Shown one piece after another: positions 46,700 to 59,854 of a DNA stretch of 64,000 nucleotides. The position numbers and the translations under genes were made by a program. Under the pieces are notes generated by a model. It was not told the DNA's origin, did not search any database, and worked only from the letters and a program-made list of their open reading frames with translations. Position 1 is the stretch's first letter. Every line of letters begins with the position of its first letter. This DNA is from Apostichopus japonicus (lineage: Eukaryota > Echinodermata > Holothuroidea > Aspidochirotida > Stichopodidae): assembly GCF_037975245.1 (NCBI RefSeq), contig NC_092569.1, positions 12,508,501-12,572,500 on the forward strand. The letters run 5' to 3'.

Positions 46700-49000
46700 C
46701 AAAGCTATTTGGTGCAAAGGTGCAAATTACAACTTAAATGGGTTTTCTTTTTTTGTGGGTGTGTGTGTGTGTGGGGGGGGGGGGGGGTGGTAGTGGCAGC
46801 TAGGATGTATATGCTGGTGCCTGGTGTAAAATGTAAATTAAATGCTTTTTAAATATTTATTATCAAGGCCTGAGCTTTGGAGATAAATTCAAGATAAAAA
46901 AGTATGACAAATTTCAAGTTATTTGAGCGTTTATTATCTTCACAGCTTTTATACCCTACATACCAAATATTGGTGCCTACTTATCTGAATAAACTATTGT
47001 CTATCAAAGGAAAAAAGCACCCAACAGATAATATAATATAATGTGGTAGAGAAGGACAAGATTTGCAGTATATTGTATGAAAAATTGAATCAGTTTTACT
47101 CAAAACAAAATAAGTTCAAACTGATGTTCCAGGTTCACAAACAGATCATTGTTTTGTATTTGTTATCAATATCTTTCTTATTGACAACTATGATTATCTA
47201 CACTGCTACAAAGATGTAGTAGTTTGTGTTATTCACATACTAATTCTACCAGCATGTGTTCAGCAGCTGCTGACACTTAACAAAGTATTAACTTTATGAA
47301 GGGATTTATACTTCTAGTGACTCTTTAACAACATGTAAAACTAAAATATAAGCTATTGTGCTTGGTAGTAAATACAGCTGAATCTATTTGCCACACCGCA
47401 ACACATCTGCTAGGATTATTTCACAAGAATTATAGCAGGCATGGCAACCACTCATCAAAATGACAATGCCTGAAATTACACTTATCTTAATTTTAAACTG
47501 TTTTTATAGTAATTTGAAATAATAAAAAAAAATCTTATTTGTACTTTCAGGTTGGAACCGATGTTGGTCAGTGGTGCACAGAAAAGATTGAGGAGTTCAC
47601 TCACCCTTTCTTATTAAGTCTTGGGCCAGCCAGTAGGCCAATTTAGTATTTTATTATGTGTGAATACACCAACATACCTGTTGGTGAATCTATCATAGTA
47701 GATTTTGACAGGCTTATCAAGTTTCATTATATCTTGAACCTGCACTTTGCTCTACCTTTATCTACTTTTTTAAAAACTTATTTGAAGTTCTCATTTATAA
47801 GGTTTTCATGACAAGGTACACCCACAAGTTAGGTCATTTAATGTATAGCGCTCAATAATATGCCTAATTAAGAGCATGTTCCAGCTATATGAGCATAAAC
47901 CATAAAAACAAACTAAAGTAGATAACAGCATTCCTTAAATAAACTATCCAAATGCTTTCAAGTGACTCCTTCTTATTCCACTGTAATTACTCCTACATTA
48001 TGAACCTTCCTCTTACTTCTACGTTGTCCTTAACAATCCTATTTTATCCTACTTTTTTGACTTGCCACCATCAAAATAAGTATTTATGAACTTGCATATT
48101 AATAAAATGTGAATATAAAAAATGTCATACGATTTTGTCAACATTGTTGGGTACCGGTGAAAACTTCTAATGAAAGCCTACAGAAGTCTCACTATTGTCT
48201 TACGTTTGTCCTCTTCGTTCATAAATTTAATCCTACTTACACTAGTTGTTTCTTATAATCCCACCTGTGTCCTGATTTCAGAATTTATTTTAGAATTTTC
48301 AGAATTAGTCCTTTATCCAGAATAGCTTATAGGACTGTAAGGCTTGCATTAAACTTTAATATTTAGTTTATGCTTTACTAAAACTATTGTTTGATTTGTA
48401 CATCACAGAAAGGAAGGAGACATGATGACCGGTGCATGATGTTTTATGCTCAATTTTGATAACATTTTTGTATGATTGCTGAATATGGAGATTACTTTTA
48501 TAACATGTTAACATGTCAGTTACTGAAGCAGATATTTTATAACTTTTGATTTAAGATTTATTTATATATATATATATTTTTTTTTTATCAGTTTACTATT
48601 ACTAGTCTATACCATTCACCATCTGTTTGCAGTGTCTTGTGTGTGTGTTGTTCTATATGTATACGTAGTCCATCTATGACCTTTTATACTTGCCTGAAAA
48701 TTCTGTTTAAAGTTCCTTATTCTAATACATACAACAAAAATGTGAGAACATATGTTATGTCCTTTTTTTTTAAATTTCTCTAAAATGCCATGCAAATCTT
48801 TCGCTAGTTTAATTCTGTTACATTTTAGATCTTATGTTGTATACTTTATGTTAATTTCGATGTGTGAGTGAGAAAGTATACTCTCAAATGAAAAACCCAT
48901 AATCCTGTCCGGTGTAAATTACAAAAATTCTTCATTGCGATGCCTTGATTTGTAATACCACCATCTTTAACTGTTCAGCAAAGATTAGACTAAAATTGCT
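46700..49000. other. Non-coding stretch of copy B
   Basis: Colinear with about 5600-7830 of copy A. Contains the third SAM-like exon piece (47551-47646) and a GT/G run near 46757-46790. Nothing else was recognised. Confidence 0.45.
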
Positions 49001-49803
49001 GGTTCCTTTTCAACAACACCATAAATAACATCACTCCTTTAGAGTGACTTTTCACTATCAACCTTAGTGAATTTCACTCTTTTATGGAGTGAAATAATTC
49101 ACTCTGTACAGGAGTCTGTAAAGGAGTGAAATTCACTCTTTGAAGAGTGGTCCCTCTATACACTCTTTGAAAAATTGAAAATCCACTCCACTTGAGTGGA
49201 TTTTCACTCCTTTTTTTAGAGTGTTATATGCCGGCCTATCGTGAGGTTGGCTCAAACGTCGGGTGGGAGAGGGTGGGGGGGGGGTCCAACCAGTGGGCAT
49301 ACTACTGTGTGCTGAATCTGTGACAACATCATATTTACAAAAGTTGCATAAGTTACAGGACACGGGCATTTTACCCTCCATATATTGTGGTTGCCTCTCC
49401 GTAAATTGTTTGTGCCCCCCCTCCAAGACAGATTTTCCAATAATGAGAAACATTTTGTGGTGACAAAAAAAAAATAATAATAAGATAATTCCTGATACAA
49501 ACAAATGTATTGGTGCAGAACATATGTATAGCAATTAAACTTCATTTTAAATTTTGAACAGATGTATTCCATTAGGCTTTAATTCAATCGATTTAGCTTT
49601 GAGTGCTCAGAGATATATGTCACACACGACACTGGTGTTCTGATAACTCTGGAGAATAATATACAATTTAAAGCTGAAGGGCGCCACAGTTTTATCCAAA
49701 CTAGTTTGAATACAACAGAGGGAGACAAACCCAACCAACATCATTAGCTTAAACACCATAGATATTCTTAAAGAACAACCCACCCCACCCCCTCAGACCT
49801 TGC

Positions 49804-50634
49804 CGCGAATTTTTTTTTCCCAAACTGAAACGACGCTGAAATTATTTCATCGATTCTGATTGGCTGATCAAAACCTATATTAGTGAATTATCTCGAATTA
49901 ATACGAATGCATGTATATACGGTTAATGCATGCCTACTGGGTCACCATGTACAAGAACTTCTAATGGTGCCGGTAAACATCTGTGGTTCCGTACGTATAG
50001 GTTATAAAGCTATATACAACTATATAGTTAAAAAGTTAAAAGACACAGACATATCGTCAAATGCCTTTTTTGTGTACACTCACTGGCTGGCACACTCGCT
50101 CGCCGTCTTCATGGCCACTGCATATACGACTAGGCCTATCATGATTCATTGACTGAAAACATTTTGAATTTATGATTATAAAACTAAAAGTATCGCAACT
50201 CCGAATGTACACAAGCACCTCGTACATAAATACATCGGCTACATGTATACAATTACGAATGCACTGTGTTTTATTGTGTTGTATACTATACACAGTACAA
50301 TAGGCTACATTACATGTGTTGTGTAGAGCGGAGTCAAGCGAGTAAACAAACGACCGAGGACTGCCTATAATGGGCGGAGAAGTTGGGAATAGTTGCTTCA
50401 TTGTGTTAAGAACACTATATACTTTCGTTCATATATACCTACCAAAAGTTCTGGAAAGTTGCTAATGTGAATATCTTGAATTTGTTCGTGTTGATCATAC
50501 TGATATTGACAGAGTATGGAGGGATCCATGTTGAATACTAAAGTATATCACGTGCTCACTGAGAGCCAATCAGAATCGAGGATATAATTTCAGTGTCAGA
50601 TCAGTTTGGGAAAAATAATTCGCGACCCGGCCGG
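49804..50634. repeat. Inverted repeat pair, copy B
   Basis: This is the counterpart of 8770-9607, with arms at about 49804-49868 and 50565-50632. The interior is conserved with small changes. Confidence 0.5.
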
Positions 50635-50720
50635 ATAACGAACCCGGAACCTCCCGATTGCTACGCCTCATTGAATTGCTTCAAATGCCAACGCCTTTAT
50701 CCGATCGGCCACAGCACCAT
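50622..50720 (-). repeat. tRNA-derived SINE head, copy B
   Basis: This is the same tRNA-like sequence as 9596-9690, with a better B box (GGGTTCGTTATCC) and a small insertion in the anticodon region. There is no acceptor stem. Confidence 0.45.
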
Positions 50721-51411
50721 ATCTTAATTGTTACCTTTGAGATTTATCGTGTTTTGAAAGTGTCTGGGAGCTGTCTCTTTGTAAAACTATGATGTCACAG
50801 TGTCACTAAAATCTGAAACCTTTTACTTCTCTTTATTTTTCTTTCACATTTTCAAGGTGGAACATAATAACATTGACACCCGCAATCAATGTCATCATTA
50901 GGTCATGTTAAGATGTCCGATCTTTTATATTCAACATGTGCAAAGTCACCATTACATGAAATAATCGTTGAAATAAAAAAAGAAAAAATAGAAAAGTAGG
51001 AAGCCCGTTGTGACTTGATGATGTCATATTTAGAATTGATCAAGTCATCAACATTGTGTGTGAATACGTTCACATTAAAATTCGTGATATCTCCCAAAAC
51101 AAATTACATCTTTCCCAGCTGTTTGGGGAAATATTCAAGAGATTTATGGCTGTCACTAAGACCAGTAATGATGGTCGGTTTTGTGTCTCCTTCTTTTGAA
51201 AGTGGCAAGGTTCGTCTTAAATGTTAAGGGTTTTTAAATCTCATAAGTGAGGAAATTTCGACATTTTTCGGCAAAATAACGCAATAGTTGTCTATCAAAT
51301 ATCATCAACTTAAAACTAAAAACTTAAAACTACAAAGAGATGAATTATGCTCATATCAGAAAGAAATCATTTATAAAAGAAAGTTAGACCAATTGTTTAT
51401 GTTCTTGTCTA

Positions 51412-51452
<41 letters not shown>

Positions 51453-52366
51453 TTTAAAAATTTTAAAATACGAGAAAAATGATTGATATTCGAATGGAAC
51501 TCATGAAATGATTCCAAACATCCAAATGAAAAATAATAGTTATCATGAATGTGAAGTTATTTACTGTAACCTACGATGTTCAAAATAGGAATATGTGAAA
51601 AGCTGCGTCCAACATCTGCTTCGTAGGAGAGCGTAGAAAGTGAAGAAACATATTGACGACTTAACACACGTTGCACAACGTCAAATATATGAAAATGACC
51701 GTTTAGAAGAGATGTACTGTTTGCCTAAAACGGAAAAAATCTGAAAATTACATTTGCACTTCTAAAAAAGCTTCATTTCTTTTGGTTACTTCCTCCCTGT
51801 TTTAATTGATTTATTTTTAATTAGATATTATAAAGTAGCGAAATGTTCTTTTTTCGGTGTTTAAGTGATGTCATTGGTGCAGTATTTGTCTCTCACACTC
51901 GATTTTAAAGAAATAAAAAAATTATGTAATACTTAACCTTTACCACTACATTTGATACGCGTTCTGACGGTTATTCAGAAACAAAAGCACACTCGGGATG
52001 AGTGGTTATCTCACACGGAAGTAATATACCAATTATAAAAATATTAGCCAGACGGGGCCTTAAAAGGTCATCGATATATTCGCCCTATACATAATATGTT
52101 ATAGCATACACTTAAGATATGGTTCCTCCATATATGAGATATTCAATTGACTATATAGTCAACATATGTTAGTAAATTTCCAGTGGCTTGGAATAATTTA
52201 TATGACTGAGCCCCCCAGGAAATTATTTTGGCACTCTCGGTCTAGCAGTTTTTGTGTTAGTGTGTTGGCATTTTCGTCCATAATATCGGTCTGGACATTG
52301 CTGGACACATATGCATACGCACAGATCATTGCAAGATAATACTAACAATGCATGCAGCTTGTATGA
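50721..52366. other. Intergenic, copy B
   Basis: Colinear with 9691-11374. Contains a TA microsatellite at about 51412-51450 (shorter and purer than in A). No gene. Confidence 0.5.
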
Positions 52367-52429
52367 CTTCAAATGGAAGCAGGACACTTCGCCCAACAAC
52401 CATTTCGCCCAACTGCCATATCGCCCAAC

Positions 52430-52627
52430 CAGCCTGGTCATTTCGCCCAACCAGCCTGGTCATTTCGCCCAACCAGCCTGGTCATTTCGCCCAACCAGCC
52501 TGGTCATTTCGCCCAACCAGCCTGGTCATTTCGCCCAACCAGCCTGGTCATTTCGCCCAACCAGCCTGGTCATTTCGCCCAACCAGCCTGGTCATTTCGC
52601 CCAACCAGCCTGGTCATTTCGCCCAAC
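52430..52627. repeat. Left 22-bp array of the foldback element
   Basis: Nine perfect units starting at 52430 and then every 22 bases to 52606. All three frames stay open through it, producing repetitive artefact ORFs. Confidence 0.97.
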
Positions 52628-52639
52628 CTTGATTAAATA

Positions 52640-53000
52640 TGATACTTCAAAAGGAAATGTTCGGGAATTCGGGGATACGAACCGAATATTAAGGAAACTT
52701 GAGGATGGATCAGTGTGTTAGTGGTTAGGTTTGATAGTAAACGTTCGAATATTCAGGAATATTAAGGAAACTTGAAGTCCTTTACTTTGTATAACTTTAG
52801 TAAGGAGAGGTTCGGGAATTTTTAACGTTACAGGATACGAACCGAATATTAAGGAATCTTGAGGATGGATCAGTGTTTTAGGGGTTAGGTTTGATAGTAA
52901 ACGTTCGGGAATTGTTAACGTTACGGGATACGAACCGAGTATTAAAGAAACTTGAAGTCGTGGTTTAATTGATTCCATAATTGATTACATATAGTTCCTC
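52640..53000. repeat. Internal direct repeats of the foldback element
   Basis: GATACGAACCGAATATTAAG and GAGGATGGATCAGTGT-type blocks recur in direct orientation. Further to the right, CCCAAAATAAATCAAATT (three times) and CCCCTTTGTTTGTATAATAA (twice, near 53218 and 53643) recur on either side of the LINE fragment. Confidence 0.8.
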
Positions 53001-53410
53001 AAATATGCAAACGGCTCTTCTAAGGGCCACTCAATGCTCTAGAAAAAAAGACAACTATACAGTTCCTCAAACATGCAAAGGGCTCATTGCGTAACTTTTG
53101 TCAGACTACGATCGACATCGAACGGACATCACTTTATTAACCTACCAATAATATAACCCAAAATAAATCAAATTACACTAGTGAAATAAAAACGGTTATA
53201 TTATTTCACATCGATTCCCCTTTGTTTGTATAATAATATAACTTCCATATAATAATAATATAACTTCCAATAATGTAACCCAAAATAAATCAAATTGAAC
53301 TAGTGAAATAGAAACGGTTATATTATTTTCATGTTTTCTAAAAGTATTTGTACCAGAGGTCATTGTCTTAAACTCCAAAAGTCACATAGTAGGATTAATA
53401 TTCGGCATAA

Positions 53411-53634
53411 CTTTTTTCTAACAGGGTTGTGAATGAGTGGAATGGTTTGTCTGAGAAAGTTGTACTTGCAAGTAGTGTCAATGGGTTTAAGAATGCTTTG
53501 GACAAGCACTTTAAGCATTGTAATCGGGTCTGAGTGTTAGTGTCTTTAGTTTTTTTTTCTCTCTCTCTATAGGGTCCTTGATGGGGACTTAAGTGTCCCT
53601 CCTGATCCTTTTTTTCTACTAAACTAAACTAAAC
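53411..53634 (+). pseudogene. CR1-like LINE 3' fragment inside the foldback element
   Basis: Codons 53411-53533 read LFSNRVVNEWNGLSEKVV, then LASSVNGFKNALDKHF and a stop. This is the typical extreme C-terminus of CR1/L2-type reverse transcriptases (NRVVN-WN-LP--VV---S---FK--LD). The following 3' UTR has a GGGACTTAAGTGTCCC hairpin and ends in repeated ACTAA(A), as CR1-like 3' ends do. Severely 5'-truncated. Confidence 0.82.
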
Positions 53635-53862
53635 ACCGATTCCCCTTTGTTTGTATAATAATATAACTTCCATTGTATGCGTAAACGCCTAAAGTAGTGT
53701 AATCCTCCCATTATACCCGAAATAACTGCTCAGATTTCGATCGATATCGAGCGGACTTCACTTTATTTACCTATTACGAAGTAACCTAACCCAAAATAAA
53801 TCAAATTGAACTAGTGGAATAGAAAAAGTAATATTATTCTGACTGAATATTAGTAAAAATAA

Positions 53863-54040
53863 GGTTGGGCGAAATGACCATGCTGGTTGGGCGAAATGAC
53901 CATGCTGGTTGGGCGAAATGACTATGATGGTTGGGCGAAATGACCATGCTGGTTGGGCGAAATGACCAGGTTGGTTGGGCGAAATGACCAGGCTGGTTGG
54001 GCGAAATGGCAGTTGGGCGAAATGGTTGTTGGGCGAAGTG
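53863..54040. repeat. Right 22-bp array of the foldback element, inverted
   Basis: Units of GGTTGGGCGAAATGACCATG-type starting near 53863, 53885, 53907, 53929, 53951 and 53973, then shorter terminal units. More variable than the left array (CATGCT, CTATGAT, CCAGGTT variants). Confidence 0.93.
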
Positions 54041-54059
54041 ACTAGAAAGCCTTCAAATG

Positions 54060-55507
54060 ATGTGTTTACAATGCATTTCAAATATGGCAAATGAGATATC
54101 AATTTTTAGATGTCACCCAGGGGTATATATACACAATGGATTGACCTTAACATTTAAGTATGCAACGAGGAGCCGACGTCATTACCATTGTAACATTAAA
54201 AGAAAACGTAAGAAAACACACACAAAAAAACAAAAACAAAAAAACCCCAGAGGAAATGATTCGATTCTGTTTCTTCATGTTTGCTTTATAATTGTTACTT
54301 TCATTGATATTGGAGACAACTTTGGGACCGACTTGGGATCGACTTTTGATATTCACTAGGGTGACACAACCACCCACCCACCCCTTCCCTCGAAAGTACA
54401 CTCTATAGGAACAGTCAGATGGAAATTGGAATGGCTATACAGACTATAGGCTACATAAATTGCACTCAATTCTTTCTTTTGCTTGTTGACCTATTATAAT
54501 ATATTCTACCTACTGTTATCTTTTAAAACGCTTTCGTATGGTTACGATTAATCTTTCACAAACAAGTCTGTGAAGAACTTTACTTTATTACTTTTGTAAT
54601 ACATGAGTAAAGCTGGTATGCACCTGCACAAGGTTATACACTTCTGTAAATTTGTGACGTCATTCTGGCATAAGCGAGTTATTAATTGTCTTACAGGGAA
54701 AGCAATGTGCTTCCGTTAGGCCAGCGTATAGGTTTCAGTGATTAAAACCATAGCAACTATATCTATATAACAAAGTATATAGTGTAAAGACATCGAATAT
54801 TAAAATGAAAACAACATGTATGCATGATAAAACAGCTTAGAAATATATGTATAGTTAGTGCGTACGATTCTAACAAGGTTAAAATAACACATAAAATGAA
54901 TAAGCAATGAACTGAAGTTATATTAAAGGTTCTAAATGATCAGACTGTATGAATATTGCAGCACGGTAAATGAAATAATCCCGATATACAGTTGAATTCT
55001 GTGTTTCTGAACTTCGGAAAGATTTACGTATGGATCTCTGAGGTGTCTGCTGGATAAGGTTTATATACATGTACAGATGAAACCAGTCACCTGTAACTGG
55101 CTGAACTTTAGCCTATTGAAACAAATAGTTAACACATCGTGCACAAAGTACAATTCAGTGACTTTAATATCAGTGGTCCTCTATGGGCGCCCTGCGGGTC
55201 CATTCCGGCGCGAGCAAGATTCAATTTTATACCCGCGAAACTGCGAAAGGAGCATCGCCCCGACAATCTTGCAATAACAGGCTTAACTTCCACCCTATAC
55301 GATTGCGCAATCTAGGTGTAGTTAGTTTTATAGTGATGTTTTATTCTTACCGACCCCTTTGTTCCAACGAATGAGTTTTTTTATGGTCCTCGTAGGAAAT
55401 TAATGAAGATCCCTCGCTCTGTTGTCTGTTTCACAGAACATTTTGAATGATTCATATCACTGCATTAAAATATGTAAAATAAAAATTGTCACCCTCCTCC
55501 CAACATT
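54060..55507. other. Intergenic, copy B, 3' side of fucosyltransferase
   Basis: Colinear with 11384-13836 minus the MITE and the 665-bp segment present in A. It holds the empty TTAA site near 54925 and the fucosyltransferase 3' UTR. Confidence 0.5.
55340..55345 (-). promoter_or_regulatory. Candidate poly(A) signal of fucosyltransferase B
   Basis: AATAAA on the minus strand about 163 bases past the stop codon, matching the site in copy A. Confidence 0.5.
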
Positions 55508-56734
55508 TCATTTCAAAAAGTTTGAATAATCTTTGACCCATTTGTGATGTCCACATTCGTTACAACCCCCTAGCCAATTTGGCCCATATGGGTCGAAGAC
55601 TCGCTTTGATAAATCTTGTTTTTTTGCTTCCAGGAAGTCGATTAATCTACAAACACCGAAATCTGTAAGTGATGTTATATCTCTAATAGGGTTACATTTC
55701 ACTGTGCCATTGTTTTTCCATTGAAAATATGAATCATAGAGATCTTTATCCTTTGATACCCTTAGGATATAGTCTGCCAAATCCTTCAACGAATCAAAAT
55801 CGTCAGCGTGAATGAACGAATTAGACGGAGCCTGTCGTTCGTAATCCACTTTTGGGGCACCTATTACAACAGGAATAGCTTTAAAGAGAGAGACAACATT
55901 CCAAAATTTTTCTGTAATATAACCCCCACAACAACTATTTTCGAATGCAGCAATAAATTTGTACTTTCTGAAAACCCTTGTGCAGTTCACCCAAGATTGC
56001 TTAGGACAGGATATTTCACCACAACCCCCGTACATGTCGATTGGTATGTAGTTTCCAAGATCATGTACGGCATCCGATCTCCTCCACATTGGGGTACTAC
56101 AATGACTTGAGACCCACGCCATCAAATGTTCTTTCTGATAGAAATTTGACTCGAACTTTAAAGCTGTTTTTTCCTCACCGGTGAAGGGAGAGAAAGCTCC
56201 ATATGGGATATAAATATCAGATTTGGGATGATACGTAGAACTGATGTTAAAATGAATATCACTCATTTCTATGGGTGGAATAAACTTCCTGGAAGTAAAC
56301 GCACTCTCCTCGGTTGCAAATACCCACAGTTGATTACGTTGCCTTCTCTTCGCAAGTTCCTGCCAAATGTCAATGTCACCAATTATCCCCGAGAAAATCA
56401 ATACATCTGCTCGTAGTTGAGTATAACCAGATTCATAGGTAGCTTTTTCAATTCGGACCGATGAATTTTCAATCCGTAGTTCGCAAGTAACGATTCTTGG
56501 AAGTATTAATTTATTTGCCCAAAAGACCGAAGTGGCGACTACGGCTACTCGGTATTGCACATCAGCACCTTCGACATGCGTTTGTAAACCCCTTGACATA
56601 ACATCTCTTTGAAGAGGGATTGTTGAGTCATACAATAATTTACCGTCCATCGTTAATAAACCGAAGCAAGTTATCGAAACTGTTAAGAACATAACCAAGA
56701 CACAAGCAATTAAGATATTTTTGGTGTTTGCCAT
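55508..56734 (-). CDS. Alpha-1,3-fucosyltransferase (GT10), copy B
   Basis: Single-exon gene of 408 residues, the partner of 13837-15069, with the same anchor and GT10 motifs. By eye there are about 15 amino-acid replacements, one inserted codon (Leu in TQLRAD) and loss of three C-terminal residues. Notable changes are DMYGGCG for DMYGDCG and NVVSLF for NVFSLF just after YITEKFW. About eight silent changes were counted, so replacement is not strongly suppressed, although the frame is intact and no motif residue known to be catalytic is broken. It is a functional paralogue or the other allele of the same gene. The start is the ATG at 56734, chosen for the same reason as in A. Confidence 0.92.
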   Translation of the reverse strand: MANTKNILIACVLVMFLTVSITCFGLLTMDGKLLYDSTIPLQRDVMSRGLQTHVEGADVQYRVAVVATSVFWANKLILPRIVTCELRIENSSVRIEKATYESGYTQLRADVLIFSGIIGDIDIWQELAKRRQRNQLWVFATEESAFTSRKFIPPIEMSDIHFNISSTYHPKSDIYIPYGAFSPFTGEEKTALKFESNFYQKEHLMAWVSSHCSTPMWRRSDAVHDLGNYIPIDMYGGCGEISCPKQSWVNCTRVFRKYKFIAAFENSCCGGYITEKFWNVVSLFKAIPVVIGAPKVDYERQAPSNSFIHADDFDSLKDLADYILRVSKDKDLYDSYFQWKNNGTVKCNPIRDITSLTDFGVCRLIDFLEAKKQDLSKRVFDPYGPNWLGGCNECGHHKWVKDYSNFLK

Positions 56735-58058
56735 CGTCAGCAAACGGTCGATGATAGATCAAAGCAATATCAAAAATAAGCTCCACGAAAGGGACAAATA
56801 AAATCCGAACGACTGAAATGTATTAACAGAAGTATAACGTCATATATAGCTATATGTGTCGTCGAAAAAGTGGAGTTCAATCAGTGAATATTCATGTTGT
56901 CAATGGCCGTCCATATGACTCTCTTACTAATAATTTTCTGTTAACGTTTGAATCCAGATGTAACATTATTATAAGGTAACTATGATGATAAAATGAATGA
57001 TACTAGACTAAGGCCTTCTGACAAATCATGCCAGTGTGGTGTAACATCCATCGGCGGCTAGTATATAGGCATTCCGCTGAGTTTGAAGGTGAACGCGAAT
57101 TATGACATTGTTATACGTATGCCATAAATGAACAAAACAGTAGGCCTATTGATACCAAATTCTCCTTCAATTGTGTTCGGTCAAGGTGATCCCTTTCTCT
57201 GAAGTGTGATACCAGCTTATCAGGGAAAATACTGTCCTTTTGAATTGATTTTGGAAGATTGTATTTGGTAGATGTGGCATATAGCTGCTCATCTCAGGTG
57301 TGGGCTTCTTCGTATAACCTATATAATGAGCTGGTATAGTTCTAGACTATATTCAGACCTACATCCTTGCAGTCTAATCAACACTCTGCATTCTGTAATA
57401 AACGCACACGAACCGATGTCATTTCCTGACCTGGTTTGGCAGATTCCCTACAGTTGCATTGTTATTTTAAGGTATACTTCTGTCATTTCATCGCTCCCAT
57501 AGGAAACTAAGTAGGCCTTGGCTAGTAATATAGGCTCTAGTATTACTTCCCATTTTTTCTCTTCATTTCATGTATATATTGCACAGGCATGTACTATAGA
57601 ACAATGACCTCTCTTCTTGTACCTATAGTGTACATTGCATTAAGATATATCACAAATAAATCACCATTTCATCACTTCCCAAATGAGCTTACATGACTAC
57701 CTCAAAACCAAACCCTAACCCCCACCCCCTTCCCTCTCCAACCTTGTCGCACATCAGACTTCTGTATAATTGCATCCAATGGAAACACGTAAGAAGTTAG
57801 CAATTCGGTCTACCTCAAGCCAACGTCAACCTCCTTCCACCTCCGAAAAACTCCCCACTCGGGCAATCAGAAATGTCTTTCAAGAATCGGAGCTATTCTC
57901 AATAATTGGCTGTAAATTCACTCAAAAGTACAACATAAGGTGGGGGCGGGGGGACTTACCACTTTATGTAAATGACACTGAATTTTTATATAACTTGTTC
58001 AAGTCTTTCACTCTGCCAAAATCACCTCGGATCTCCGTCCGTATACAGAATATTATGT

Positions 58059-58596
<538 letters not shown>

Positions 58597-59854
58597 TCGA
58601 CTTAGGAATTTTCACCCAACTCCCTTAACATGTAAGAATATTTGAAAGCTCCCAAAAAGTAACATAATCAACTGTCTGATTGCAAAATTTGACAAAGATA
58701 CAACTCTACTAGCAGCAGTAGCTAAAATTTCTTGCATAGATACGTAAAATGATCTGTTCATAGTTACTTTAGTTCCAATTATACAAAACATCATCCCATG
58801 AACATTTAAAAAAAAACCTAATCTTCTGTGTCCTGTGAGATTTGCAACTTAAACATGCTGGTATATAATTGAGCATTGTAGTACCGTTCCAACGAGGTAA
58901 ACTTACTATCAGCTCCTTGACAGGATTATGATGCAATACTATTAAGCAAAATGGATCAATACTTATACATCCTCAAGTTAGAGGATGGATCTTGACTATT
59001 TCGTGGTAGCCAGTTAACACTGAAATTATTTTTCTTCACTTTTCACATAAATACCCCACCTCTTTAACGTTTACAGTAAACATCATTTTAAAACTAAAGT
59101 TAAATCATAATCAACTGTCGGCCATGAAGAAAATGACAAAGATAGACTTTTCCTGTAGCTACCCATATATAAGCAGTATTTTCATAATCTGCTGCAGATG
59201 ATAGTTTAATTTCAACTAAGAGTCAACAATTAACCATTACCAAATAAGAATGAAGAATGAAATGAACCGATATAGTTATCTTGAAAGAAAATGGAACAAT
59301 AGTGAACTTTGTGACATGAAACATATTTGCATTAAAACTGACCATTAGCATTCTTGTGACACTAAATGCTATGACAGTATATCAATTTCATGTTACAGTT
59401 TGTGTAATAAATGTTACATTCACCATGGTGAGCACACAATCATCACATTGATTGGATTTATTAATATAAGGCTGAGTATTAAGCACAACGAATCTAAGCA
59501 CTCTTACAATAACAACAATCCCTCAAGTCATCCGATGTGACGGGTCTGGAAATGTAATGACAAAGAAACAACTCTTCCTGAAGTCAATTTAAAACAAGCA
59601 AAAACTTTAGATACACAGTGATTTGTTCATTATTATAGTTAAATTTGAATTAGCATGCAAACCAATCAAAACAAGTAGTGGCGAAATGAAAGGATATAAT
59701 CTTTTTTTTTATTATCAGAAACTGGAAGATATACATCAAAGTGAACTTTGAGATGTGGAAACGTGGAATGCTGACTATGACGACTGCTACACTGCAGTTA
59801 CATTGTCTTTGATGTTGGCACGGTAAGCACGAACATCCTGAATCTGCTTGCACT

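Larger units (their letters stand above)
43426..47646 (+). pseudogene. SAM-like exons, copy B
   Basis: The pieces are 43426-43489 (coding sequence identical to copy A), 44701-44844 and 47551-47646. Piece 2 differs by a few residues and one in-frame codon insertion near its end (LIDQVGSK against LIEVDSK in A), so its frame is kept. The same phase mismatch between exon 1 and piece 2 is present. Preserved frame and splice sites suggest past or present coding function, but a complete protein cannot be assembled. Confidence 0.4.
43102..49223. mobile_element. Same ACACTCT-ended element, copy B
   Basis: This is the counterpart of 3043-8034. The left terminal repeat has substitutions and a small deletion, while the right repeat near 49020-49223 is better preserved. 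It is longer than in A because of a 287-bp insertion (43653-43939) and a 0.78-kb B-only stretch (45868-46645). Confidence 0.45.
52376..54050. mobile_element. Foldback element of inverted 22-bp minisatellites, unique to copy B
   Basis: A 1,675-bp insertion flanked by the exact 9-bp duplication CTTCAAATG (52367-52375 and 54051-54059). Copy A has the single site at 11375-11383. Both ends share CACTTCGCCCAACAACC and CATTTCGCCCAACTGCC in inverse orientation, then continue as tandem arrays of a 22-bp unit (TCATTTCGCCCAACCAGCCT plus GG). Nine identical units lie on the left; six or so variants lie on the right. The middle holds repeated modules and a LINE fragment. Long inverted repeats made of tandem subunits are the defining feature of foldback elements (Drosophila FB, sea urchin TU). 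No transposase was seen. Confidence 0.9.

Noticed and set aside
52311-52721. 136-codon frame with repeated SFRPTSLVISPNQPG-like peptide
   Set aside because: All frames stay open across the nine 22-bp units of the foldback terminus. It ends at the array and is absent in copy A.
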